From positions 86,898,651 through 86,962,650 of the forward strand of contig OY757026.1 of assembly GCA_963580285.1 (NCBI GenBank): a stretch of 64,000 nucleotides of DNA, written 5' to 3'. How positions within the stretch are numbered: the first letter of the stretch is position 1; the number at the start of each line of letters is the position of its first letter. Made by a program: the position numbers and the translations under genes. Below the pieces are notes generated by a model. The model did no database searches. It saw only the letters and a program-made list of their open reading frames with translations, and was not told the origin of the DNA. Below, piece after piece: positions 10,580 to 19,138 of this stretch. Source of the stretch: Lucinisca nassula. Its lineage: Eukaryota; Mollusca; Bivalvia; Lucinida; Lucinidae.

Positions 10580-10645
10580 GCGAGCAGCGAAGGTTCAGGC
10601 GAGCCTGCGCATCCGCGCAGTCTCGCCAGAACCTTCGCTGCTCGC
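10580..10645. repeat. 31-bp-arm hairpin in repeat Q
   Basis: Arms starting GCGAGCAGCGAAGGTTC pair with CAGAACCTTCGCTGCTCGC across a 4-base loop, with two mismatches. It is GC-rich compared with its surroundings. Confidence 0.85.
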
Positions 10646-10803
10646 TCATACAAGCAGTGAATCAAGAGGAACCTTCAGACAGAAAGCCATATCCCTGGCC
10701 CCTCCGAATGGCTGAGCATGCGCAGTTAAAATTTGTCATGATGGAATGCTCGAAGACCCAAATTCGCTTGGCGGGGCTCATATAGTCATCTCAAGCTGCT
10801 GAC

Positions 10804-11106
10804 CGGCCCCCGCCCATCGGGGCTTGAAGAAATATATGGGCTTCATGATGCTTCCACGCAGAGCTGAATCCAAACCACACACGAGTACTGGTAAACCGCT
10901 TAGAGGATCTAAGCCTGTCCAGGCAAAGCGGTGCGAGTCGGCCCGTCCATGCATATAAACCCTATTGGTTTCATTGGGCGACAGGGCTTGGGAAATCATT
11001 TCATCTCAATGTCGGGTAAAAGTCCCAAAAAAATTGGAAACATCGTCTTCAAAATGACCTATACAGTGTTGACGGGGACGTTAAACCTCAAATCAAACAA
11101 ACAAAA
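10804..11106 (+). mobile_element. SINE family O with target-site duplication
   Basis: A full 303-bp sense copy from a CCGCCCATCGGGGCTTG hairpin head to the AAATCAAACAAACAAA tail. It is flanked by CAAGCTGCTGAC (10792-10803) and CAAGCCGCTGAC (11107-11118), one mismatch in 12. Confidence 0.9.
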
Positions 11107-11447
11107 CAAGCCGCTGACACGCTGCTAGGTTGATCGCCTCTGAGTATAGGCTCCGAAGAAAGTCATGACTGGCTCTGAGTGTTGGCTGGGAAAATGGACT
11201 CAGACTGTATACGAATCATCTCAAGCCGTCGACACAATGCTGCCTCGATTGTCTGAGACAATTGTCATTCATGGGGACTTAGACATTTTCATTTCACTCC
11301 TTTTTTTCTGTATTTTATGCAAACAGTGAAGACCTGATAAGACGCAGAACTGTGCGTTGTCTGATCTGAGTGTACTATTTGTCAGTGTTCCAGCACATGA
11401 ATCCAGTCCAGGTTTTACAGATAGCAGCGGCTATAAATAACCTTAAC

Positions 11448-11838
11448 ATGTATTACGATAACACACCCATTTATCATATGACGTCTTTGATAAACAGTGG
11501 ATAACGTCGTGTAATGAAACTCGTATGACCAAACGTGTAATAACACTTTGGCGGGATTAAATAACGCCATGACGACGTCCATGTCACCATGATTTTTTTT
11601 GGAAAATTTGTCAAATTTCAAGGCGATAAAATCCAATTTAAAGTGGTCATATGATAAACAGAATCTTACACTCGAGGTCATGTTATATAAATTTATAAAA
11701 CTCGCCGAGGGCTCGTTTCATAACTATCATATAAAATGACCTCAAGTGTAAGGTCCTCTATTTTTCACATCTCAAAAATGGCTACTTTTCCGATAAAAAT
11801 CCGTGATATTTTGTTCTTATTTATACTTCAAAAAGGTT
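11448..11838 (+). mobile_element. MITE A2 interrupted by element S
   Basis: The A2 left end TACGATAACACACCCAT breaks at 11470 and resumes at 11762 with TTTTCACATCTCAAAAATGG. The copy is then cut at ~11840 by SINE E, giving a three-layer insertion order. Confidence 0.7.
11470..11761 (+). mobile_element. Fold-back element S (variant)
   Basis: Starts TTTATCATATGACGTC like other S copies and ends with a long inverted repeat (GAATCTTACACTCGAGGTCA opposite TGACCTCAAGTGTAAGGTCC) around a GCCGAGGGC apex. Confidence 0.65.
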
Positions 11839-11842
11839 AGAC

Positions 11843-12128
11843 GGCCTCGGTAACTCAGTCGGATACGCGTCGGACTGGTGATCGGAAGGACGCGGGTTCG
11901 ATACCTGCACCGGGGTCGGCAACATTCTTTCGTGAAGATTGATCATGAAATCTTTTCTACGGACATTTGCTCCCTTCAACTGATCCAAGAAGAGCAGTTG
12001 TCAGATTCTGGCGAAAGAATGTACACTGAACTGGTTAACCGCTTACATATAAGGAAAGTGTGGATAGGTAAATTGACCGGCTCAAAGAATGACCTAAAAT
12101 AGTGTTGACTGAGCCGTTAAACTCAAAT
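11843..12128 (+). mobile_element. SINE family E
   Basis: tRNA-like head (GGTAACTCAGTCGGATACG; GGGTTCGATACC), a body with GAAGAGCAGTTGTCAG and a tail TAGTGTTGACTGAGCCGTTA. That tail is nearly the same as the SINE O tail although the heads differ. Confidence 0.8.
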
Positions 12129-12194
12129 TGTGGAAGCCAAGATGGTAAGTGCGTAGCTATTGCCTCCGCCATTGGGGCTTGAAGAAATGGACTG

Positions 12195-12360
12195 GGCTGC
12201 ATGCACAGCATCGCAACAATAGTAAAACTGGGGTTTATGGGTGTACTTTTTTCATCTTTCTGCTCTGAAATATAGATTTTGGGTACTCGTTAGACCATAT
12301 CGTTGAGGCGGTAACTTTTACAATGTATTTTTATAGGCGTAATTTCATAATGATATTAGA
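12195..12360 (-). mobile_element. MITE A1 remnant
   Basis: Half of the core (ATTTTGGGTACTCGTTAGA), then a jump to the terminal half; the other core arm is lost. Confidence 0.55.
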
Positions 12361-12770
12361 AAGCATTGGAACTATCATCATTAACACAAAGGACACAAAC
12401 AAAAACTGCGTGACCATAAAAATGTCGTCTGTTTATGTTATCTGCTGCATCTTCTTGCAAACGTTTTGAAAATAGTATTCCATAAAGGCAACTGCTATGC
12501 ACCGTCATCAGACTGCTCCGATCTGGGTCCACATTGTTCGCAACAATGACATTAATTCTAACATGACGTTAACGTTTTTCCCATTGAACCCAGTGGAAAC
12601 GTCAGCGTTTGCAAATATGCGATAATTCACGTCGTCAACGTGGTGCGTGCAATTTGGCGTCATCGTGACGTTGCATGTAAACATTTCCTTCTGTCGACAT
12701 CCGCTGCAAAATAGTCCCCAAGATAACGCTTTGTTACTACTGTATTTCAGTTTAGCATCATGTTAGAATC

Positions 12771-12939
12771 GAAATAATTTCCACGCACCCGGTGTGTTAT
12801 CGTGATTAACACACGGTGTTGTCGGGCAGATGCGAATATTAATTCACTCCGGCTTCGCCGTCGTGAATTGATATTTCGCAATCTGCCCTCCAACACCGTG
12901 TGTTAATCACGATAACACACGGTACGTGGAGATTATTTC
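12771..12939. repeat. 169-bp palindrome (fold-back family W-like)
   Basis: Arms of ~75 bp, e.g. GTGTTATCGTGATTAACACA on both sides, around a GGCTTCGCC apex. The flanking 12361-12770 and 12940-13205 hold only CG-containing non-coding DNA that I do not recognise. Confidence 0.85.
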
Positions 12940-13205
12940 TTAAATGTAACCAGAAGGCAACAAAGCAGACGACAATTGTTGTGAGTAACCTCTAAAGGGA
13001 AAACATCAACGACTTTTTTTTTCCCAGGAGCGAATATGAAGTGTTGCAGAAAAGTGCCAAGAATTATCAAAACAATTATAGACCATATTCGTGGAAGGCT
13101 TGCGTACGTCTGCATTCTTGGAGGACTTCCTATGTGTTGCTTATTGATTATCCTGAAATTTGGTATGGTGTTACATGTATCAAGTATGAAACTACCATCT
13201 ATGTT

Positions 13206-13474
13206 TGGCCCCCCACCCATCGGAGCTTGAAGTAATAGTTTGGGCTGCATGGTGCTTCCACGCAGAGCTGAAACCAACCGCACACGAGTACTGGTAAACC
13301 GCTTATAAGGTCTAAGCCTGCACAGGCAAAGTGGAGCGAGTCGGACCGCCCATGCATAAAAATCTTTTGGGTTTTATTTGGCGGCGGTTATCTCAATGTC
13401 GGATAAAATTCAGAAACAATTTGAAGCAACGGCTCCAAAATGCCCTAAATATTGTTGAACCGCACTCAAACAGA
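13206..13474 (+). mobile_element. SINE family O, diverged
   Basis: Head CCACCCATCGGAGCTTGAAG; the body is recognisable through CGAGTACTGGTAAACCGCTT. The tail is mutated (GTTGAACCGCACTCAAAC), so this is an older copy. Confidence 0.75.
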
Positions 13475-13489
13475 TAAACTGTCTATCAA

Positions 13490-13691
13490 ACTGTATTTGT
13501 CATAGATATTAAAACCACCTTTGGGACTGTTCAAAAGTGATCTTAAAGACCACTTTTGAACAATCCCAAAGGTGGTGACTGACCAGAAGGCACTGTACGC
13601 AAAAAAAGAGAGAATAATTAAAACTTATTAAATAAGGTTTCCAAAGCAGAATTTGTAATAGATGGTCTTAATTACGAAATTTCACTGAACC
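13490..13691. mobile_element. MITE R
   Basis: TIR-like ends and the central AAAGTGATCTTAAAGACCACTT hairpin of family R, more diverged than at 6532. Confidence 0.65.
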
Positions 13692-13792
13692 ATGAAAATT
13701 TTTAAGCCATGTGAGAACGCATTATCTCACATGTGAGGGTTAACTTTATGGTAAAAGGAAAGCTATCAGCTGGAGATAAGGAAAGCCACCAG

Positions 13793-14038
13793 GGGCCAGT
13801 TGTTCAAAACTAACGACGTCGTTGGTTAACGTATCAGTTGGTCATTAAATATGGCAAATATGATAAAATGTTTGCTGAAAAATATGTGAGCAGCTTTTGC
13901 GGATGCAAAAGCTGCAAGCTGCTCACATTTTTTTTTTCAGCAAAAATACCAAAATTTTCGATATTGACTAGCTAGAACAGTTCACAATTTGACCAGTAAC
14001 GAGCTCGTTAAGCTAACGATGCTTTGAACAACTGGCCC
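13793..14038. mobile_element. MITE N, Harbinger-like
   Basis: 246 bp with termini GGGCCAGTTGTTCAAA and its reverse complement, plus an internal hairpin GTGAGCAGCTTTTGC / GCAAAAGCTGC...GCTCAC. The left flank is CAG and the right flank AAG. A better copy with a perfect 3-bp duplication lies at 20143-20384. TIRs beginning GGGCC with a 3-bp target duplication fit the PIF/Harbinger group. Confidence 0.8.
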
Positions 14039-14063
14039 AAGAAAGACTCGGAGTGAATGTTTG

Positions 14064-15323
14064 TTTGCGATAAATAGTAAATACATGGTTAGTGTCTTTA
14101 ATAATGAAATAAAATCGATGAGCCTCAGACGAGCTTTAGCGGGCCCCTACAAAATTGTCGCGGCGAACCGATTGCACGACCCGCAGAAAAAGGGACCGAC
14201 TGAAGTCGGTTGATTTCTAAGAGTGCCCTAAAATCACCGTGTCATTCTGTCATTCTGCCAGTCTGTCCGTCCGTAACCCGTTTGTGAAAATTGGTGATAG
14301 TGACTTAACCGCTTGATTATTTAAACAATTTTTGGCATACTGATAGATATCAATGAGATCTAACCAATGAACTTGCGAAATATTACATTCCATTTAGTAT
14401 AGCCTCGCCGAGGCGAAAAATGTGAAAATTTTCGAACTGCTTCTCCTCGGAAACCGTTGGGCCGATTGAAGTCAAATTTCATATGGAACCTCTTTGGGAT
14501 GGGGGAAACCAAAATTTGCTCATGGGGTTTAGGTCACATGACCAAAATGGCCACAAAGCCATATATGGTCTGTCTGTCCGTCCGTAACCCGTTTGTGAAA
14601 ATTGGTGATAGTGACTTAACCGCTTGGAATATTTAAACAATTTTTGGCATACTGATAGATATCAATGAGATCTAACCAATAAACTTGCGAAATATTACAT
14701 TCCATTTAGTATAGCCTCGCCGAGGCGAAAAATGTGAAAATTTTCTAACTGCTTCTCCTCGGAAACCGTTGGGCCGATTGAAGTCAAATTTCATATGAAG
14801 CCTCTATGGGATGGGGGAAACCAAAATTTGCTCATTGGGTCCAGGTCACATGACCAAAATTGCCGCCAAGCCATATATGGTAAAAACCCTTCAAAAATAG
14901 TCTTCTCCAGAACCACTAGGCAGATTTCCACGAAACTTGATAAATAGCATCTGGGACGTAGGTCCATCATAAATTGCTAAAATGGAGACCCTGGGTTGAC
15001 CTTGACTCTCTTTGTGCCTAGGTCAAACTTTGACACATATGCTTTTGTATTGGAAAAGTGAGAATGCATTTTATCCTGCAAACGATTCAGAATACAGTAC
15101 TAAAGTATAATAAAGTATAATATATATTTTTGCTCCTTACAATAAGGCGCATTTATTGGGGGAACGGTTTTAGGTCCAGGTCATATGACCAAAATGGCCG
15201 CCATACCCATATATGGTAACACTCATAAAGCTAAAAGCATCCGGCGGGTCGTGCACATCAGCTGAAGCACTGGTTATATTTTATTATTAAAGACACTAAC
15301 CATGTATTTAGTTTATACCGCAA
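14064..15323. mobile_element. Element M: 1.26-kb TIR element with internal tandem duplication
   Basis: Inverted termini of ~50 bp share TAAATACATGGTTAGTGTCT (14078 on +, and its complement ending near 15312). A second inverted pair is TGCACGACCCGC (14172) and GCGGGTCGTGCA (15245). Inside, a ~305-bp unit containing CCGTCCGTAACCCGTTTGTG is present twice (about 14265 and 14578). No transposase frame is present, so this is a non-autonomous DNA element. Confidence 0.75.
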
Positions 15324-15406
15324 TTCAAAACAATCAAGGATTTTGCAATAATTTAGCAAATTTAAGCAAAAAGACAACAAACAGTGTGGCATGTTAAACG
15401 ACATCC

Positions 15407-15738
15407 CACCGGCCCCGATAGCTCAGTTGGTAGAGTGTCCGCTCCGGGGAACGGGAGGTCTGGGGTTCGATCCCGGGCCGCGACATACCAAAGTCGTAAA
15501 AAATGGTACTAGCTGCTCCTCGCTTGGCACTCAGATTTACGGGGTAGAGCTAGGACTGGTCGATCCAGTGTCAGGATAATGTGACTGGGTGTGGTATCAT
15601 GTAATGTGTCTGGGACATGATACTTCAGTGAGGCAGCACAATAAACGTGAGCATTGAGCTCCCTGTCGCAACCAGACAACGTCGTGATATGACTGCAAAA
15701 TTGTTGAAAGCGACGTTAAACCCGAATTCACACACACA
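15407..15738 (+). mobile_element. SINE family F with target-site duplication
   Basis: A tRNA-like head at 15412 with canonical promoter boxes (TAGCTCAGTTGGTAGAG; GGTTCGATCCC), a ~210-bp body and a GCGACGTTAAACCC tail ending in (CA)n. A perfect 12-bp duplication TAAACGACATCC lies at 15395-15406 and 15739-15750. The head is too modified and embedded to call a functional tRNA gene. Confidence 0.9.
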
Positions 15739-15912
15739 TAAACGACATCCAGTGCCATGGCGCGCACACATAATATAACGTGACGTCAAATAGCGCAAAG
15801 TTCCTGACGTCCCCGCGCCACAGAGAGGCAGGAAACAACATGGACGCTCGAATAAAAGTTTCTTAGCGCTTGACATTCTGTATGAAAATCTGCAAATAAA
15901 TAGTTCATTGAA

Positions 15913-15966
15913 GAAATAGATCAGTTATTTTCCATTGCCTGTATAGGCGCGCTGTGTTAGAATTTA
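15913..15966 (-). repeat. Fold-back family W remnant
   Basis: GAAGAAATAGATCAG joined to CCATTGCCTGTATAGGCGCG are the two ends of family W (43283-43300 and 42816-42850) with everything between them deleted. Confidence 0.55.
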
Positions 15967-15970
15967 GCTT

Positions 15971-16060
15971 AAACTGAATTATTTTCGAGGTTGAGACGCA
16001 ACCGCTGTAGTAGGGCACAATTATTCCAACGCACCATTCAAACCAGGAAAGCCCGAGAAG
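15971..16060 (+). other. Possible 5' untranslated exon of the GT43 gene
   Basis: A strong donor-like site AAG|GTAAGA ends at 16060, upstream of an acceptor-like TTTTCTAG at 16493-16500. The sequence before it has stops in the frame that would join the first coding exon and has no ATG. It could only be a non-coding leader. The perfect TGACGTCA at 15781 might be a promoter element, but this is inference. Positions 16061-16492 would be the intron; nothing else is recognised there. Confidence 0.3.
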
Positions 16061-16500
16061 GTAAGAATTTAGCTGAAATTTCTGAAAATCTGTTTAAATA
16101 AATATTGCAAATATTATAACTTGCAGTTTCATTGTTTTCTCTTGTATATTTACGCTTGAAAATTAGACACCTGAAAAGTAGGTCCGGTCTATAAACGGTC
16201 ACTAGACGTATTATAGGTCACTACCGATAATAGCGTGCAGTTATTCGACCCCTTTATTCGGTTACTAGAATGCTTGATTGCGGTATAAATCACCGTTTTA
16301 GGACCAGCTGTAAAGTAGATCAAATCTTTGGCGCTGAGCGCGAGTGATTGGTCTACTTACAAATCACACATACTTGGTACGATACACACCTCACCTAGGC
16401 GATTCTAATGAGTACAAACAGCGTACCTTTTCATAACGAAAAGTCTTCATAAATTATACAGGTATATGTCTTACTAGGACCTACGAAAGTAATTTTCTAG

Positions 16501-17002
16501 GAACTCCATAACAAGTTCGAATTACATAGCCGTGGTAAATGAGCTATCGGTGTTCGAGCAATCGGAGTTCCTCTGTATCTGTACATTTATTTGTTTCGTA
16601 GCAACGACCTGTCACAGTGATTCTTCAAGTAAAAACGTCACCTCTTATTTGCCATATATCTACGTTATAACACCAACTAAACCAAGACTAGAACAAAAGG
16701 CTGATTTAACACGATTATCTAATACTTTACGACTTGTTCCTAATTTACACTGGATTGTGATAGAAGATGCTGCCGACAGGACAATACCAGTGGAAAACGT
16801 TCTGACCAACTGTCAACTCCCCTACACACATCTTGTATTCAAAACACCAGATGCATATACTGCGAGGGGACGACGTCTTGTGGCTAAAGGAGTTCCTCAA
16901 AGAAATGCGGGAATCGGGTGGTTGAGAGCAAAGCACATGAACAATGGTGTCGTTTATTTTGCTGACGACGATAACTCGTACGACTTACGAGTATTTGAAG
17001 AG
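16501..17002 (+). CDS. Galactosylgalactosylxylosylprotein 3-beta-glucuronosyltransferase-like (GT43), coding exon 1 seen
   Basis: The enzyme family adds glucuronic acid from UDP-GlcA to terminal galactose in the Golgi: glycosaminoglycan linker synthesis for GlcAT-I, or the HNK-1 epitope for GlcAT-P/S. This exon has a hydrophobic stretch FLCICTFICFVATT fitting a type II anchor. It then has the family start YIYVITPTKPR, PNLHWIVIEDA, KGVPQRNAGIGWLR and the catalytic YFADDDNSYDLRVFEE; the DDD at 16964-16972 binds UDP and metal. The donor GAG|GTATAG is at 17002, phase 0. The frame is open from 16493 but has no ATG before the catalytic domain (GTG at 16532), so the start lies in an upstream exon or has been lost. 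With the later exons about 285 residues are seen, against roughly 335 for human B3GAT3. The paralogue cannot be decided. Confidence 0.9.
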
Positions 17003-17042
17003 GTATAGTGTGTTACAATTACACTTTATGTAATGCCAGTCT

Positions 17043-18085
17043 CGTAATAAATTGTTAACAACTTAACTTCTTAATCAGGGTTATCGGTATCGTAAACTAC
17101 GCAAAGTCTTTACAAAATTTTATAGACGTCATTCCGATTTAATTTCAAAATTCAATGTTGGACTTCAATTTCGTCTGAAACAAGGTCTATCGGAATCTGA
17201 ATTTTATGGTGACTTAGTATATAAATTCAGAAATACATATACTTGAAACGTTTTCAGCACCATCATTCATCGACATAAAATGATAGGGTACAACATAAAT
17301 GTTAAACGACAGACGGCATGTATGGTAGGTAACCCAATCACGGTTGACAACTTTGCTTCCCCCGGTGGCTCAGGCCTCAGATTCTATGACGGTTCAAGCG
17401 TAAAGACTTGCTGAAAATTGGAATTTAATTTTATGTAATGTTGGTTGGTGCCCGATGCTCTGTCTCTGGTCAGGCCCATCGGAGTCTAACTATTGGTTTT
17501 CTTTTGTTCCAGCATTTTAGTGGTTTCTCGCTGTCTAGTCCTCATCGTTGTTTGTTTTTGTGTTCACGGATATGTTGCACTGATAAGGTAGGAGGCCTCC
17601 ATGCGGACTGAACAAATTATTTGTCTGAATCGCGACGGAAGTAAGGGCGAAAAATAGATTTAAGCCCTCACCCCCCACCCCTCCTCCCTTTACCATCAGT
17701 GAAATTCTTTTCACTGACCGTTCAACGGCGGTTCTTCTGTCGCGGTCAATTTTTGTTATGGTTTGTCTTTGAGTGTGTGCATCGCTTATACCTTTATATT
17801 TCAGATAGCCAATTGGGCATTTTGTGGGAAAGTAATTGTCCGTTTGGCTCCCCCACCCCCCCCCCCCCCCCATTGATGTCTCCATAAGGGTCTAGTAATT
17901 TCATAACAGAAGTGAAGGCAATGATCAGGAATCGATACAATTAACCCACTGCTCCCATCAGAGACATCGATGGGAAACTCGGAGCACAAGGCCGTATTTC
18001 TTTCCCTTTGGTGACTCTAATGGGACCTATGGGTTAATTGTATCGATACCTGGTTATTGCCTTCACTTCTACTTTTCCATATTGC
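17043..18085 (+). mobile_element. Retroelement B copies in GT43 intron 1
   Basis: RT C-terminal tail (GYRYRKLRKVFTKFYRRHSD readable near 17080-17140), then the B 3' region to about 17905. After that comes a short antisense terminus (17908-17975) and another sense terminus (17990-18085). The 3' termini abut head to head. It lies wholly inside the intron 17003-18854. Confidence 0.75.
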
Positions 18086-18354
18086 ATTTATAAGCAAATA
18101 GAATGTAAATGAGGTTGGCAAGGAAGTTCCCAAAGTTGCTCAAACTACTCATGCAGTTAGCCCATCAATCTGCAGGGCAATTGCCAGTGCCGTTAAACTG
18201 ACGTGTTTGCCTTGGTTTCGATGACTTTGGGATAATGCTTCTTTGGTCGCCAAGTACGTTGTGGGTACTTATTCTAACAAGTACTTAAGACATACGTTCT
18301 TACAAGAAATAAAGATAACTATCGCTTAATTGTCCTTAATCTGTTACTACAGTA

Positions 18355-18849
18355 TGATTTATTTTATCATATGGCGTCGGATCTGAGAGTGTAATAACGC
18401 CATGTAATAAATTCGTAATTGACTAGTGGATTAAATATGCAAATAAGTAAGATTCGCCCCGTAACGTTACACGTACGATGTCCTTAACGACGTCGCGTTT
18501 GCTAATGGCGGAATATTGACATTTTGTAAACAGATGCATTTTAAATGTCATGTGATAAATAGAATCTTGCATTCGTGATTATGTATTATTAAATTCATTA
18601 AACCCGTTGAGGAAAAGGAATAAAATACTCGGTGAAGCCTCGAAGTTTATCCTTTTCCCAAACTCGCTTAATGTGTACACTTCCCAGCAGGCAAACGTCG
18701 CTAGGGCAACGTCAAAACAACCTCGGTGAAACGTCACGACCTTGCACCGTCGTGGATGTGACGTTGCATTCACGACATGACGTTGTTCCGACGTTGATGT
18801 GACGGCACAAATACGTTATGTGCCTGCTGGTTTATGTAAGATGCTCTAT
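18355..18849 (+). mobile_element. Fold-back element S, ending at the GT43 exon 2 acceptor
   Basis: Starts TTTATCATATGGCGTCGG; the hairpin arm around 18600-18660 has apex CTCGGTGAAGCCTCG. The distal arm is split by MITE T at 18684-18830. The final TGTAAGATGCTCTAT (18835-18849) matches the S right end at 51550-51560. The exon begins at 18855. Confidence 0.7.
18684..18830. mobile_element. MITE T nested in S
   Basis: 147 bp with 10-bp terminal inverted repeats CCAGCAGGCA / TGCCTGCTGG and several ACGTTG/GACGT repeats inside. No coding capacity. Confidence 0.75.
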
Positions 18850-18854
18850 TTCAG

Positions 18855-18941
18855 ATGCGATACACACAGAAAGTATCTGTTTGGCCTGTGGGATTGATTA
18901 CAGGATTGCGGTATGAAGCTCCAGTGGTCACGAATGGAAAG
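18855..18941 (+). CDS. GT43 glucuronosyltransferase, coding exon 2
   Basis: 29 codons in phase 0 between TATTTCAG|ATG and AAAG|GTACCT. They read [20 protein letters not shown] then EAPVVTNGK. This matches the family block that follows the DDD loop (VSVWPV and GLRYEAP are hallmark strings). The ATG is internal, not a start. The acceptor region upstream is supplied in part by element S, which ends 5 bp before the exon. Confidence 0.93.
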
Positions 18942-19015
18942 GTACCTAAATATCTGTGGGTATTGGAATTGTATACTATGTTTTTAATCATGACTCTTCT
19001 AATTTGATTAACACC

Positions 19016-19138
19016 GGGTTAATAAGAACCCTATAAACCACACTCTATATAGAGAGGAGTGGGGCTTACATGAGTATACAGTCATGTTTTCCCTTTTTTA
19101 TCGAAAACATAGATTGTGGGCAGTTTTAAGATCCGCCT
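19016..19138 (-). mobile_element. MITE A, half copy ending at core apex
   Basis: Right half and one core arm (ACATAGATTGTGGGCAG...GATCCGCCTTATTAG); the sequence switches to repeat K exactly at the apex position. Confidence 0.6.

Larger units (their letters stand above)
10331..11285. repeat. Repeat Q, diverged ~115-bp units
   Basis: At least four diverged units share GACTGTATAGTCATTTCAAG, a CGTCGACACA-like block, CGATTGTCTCTGAGTA and GGCTGGAAAAAT. The array is interrupted by SINE O at 10804-11106. Confidence 0.65.

Noticed and set aside
10492..10785. Overlapping 97- and 71-codon frames
   Set aside because: They cross a 66-bp hairpin in repeat Q; two frames open over the same GC-rich inverted repeat indicate composition, not coding.
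15412..15484. tRNA gene from intact A and B boxes
   Set aside because: It is the head of SINE F with target-site duplication and a body/tail. The same head recurs at 47905-47979; not an independent tRNA gene.
15781..15788. TGACGTCA as the GT43 promoter (CRE)
   Set aside because: The octamer also occurs in transposon families S and W. Upstream of the gene it may be chance or repeat-derived; kept only as a possibility.
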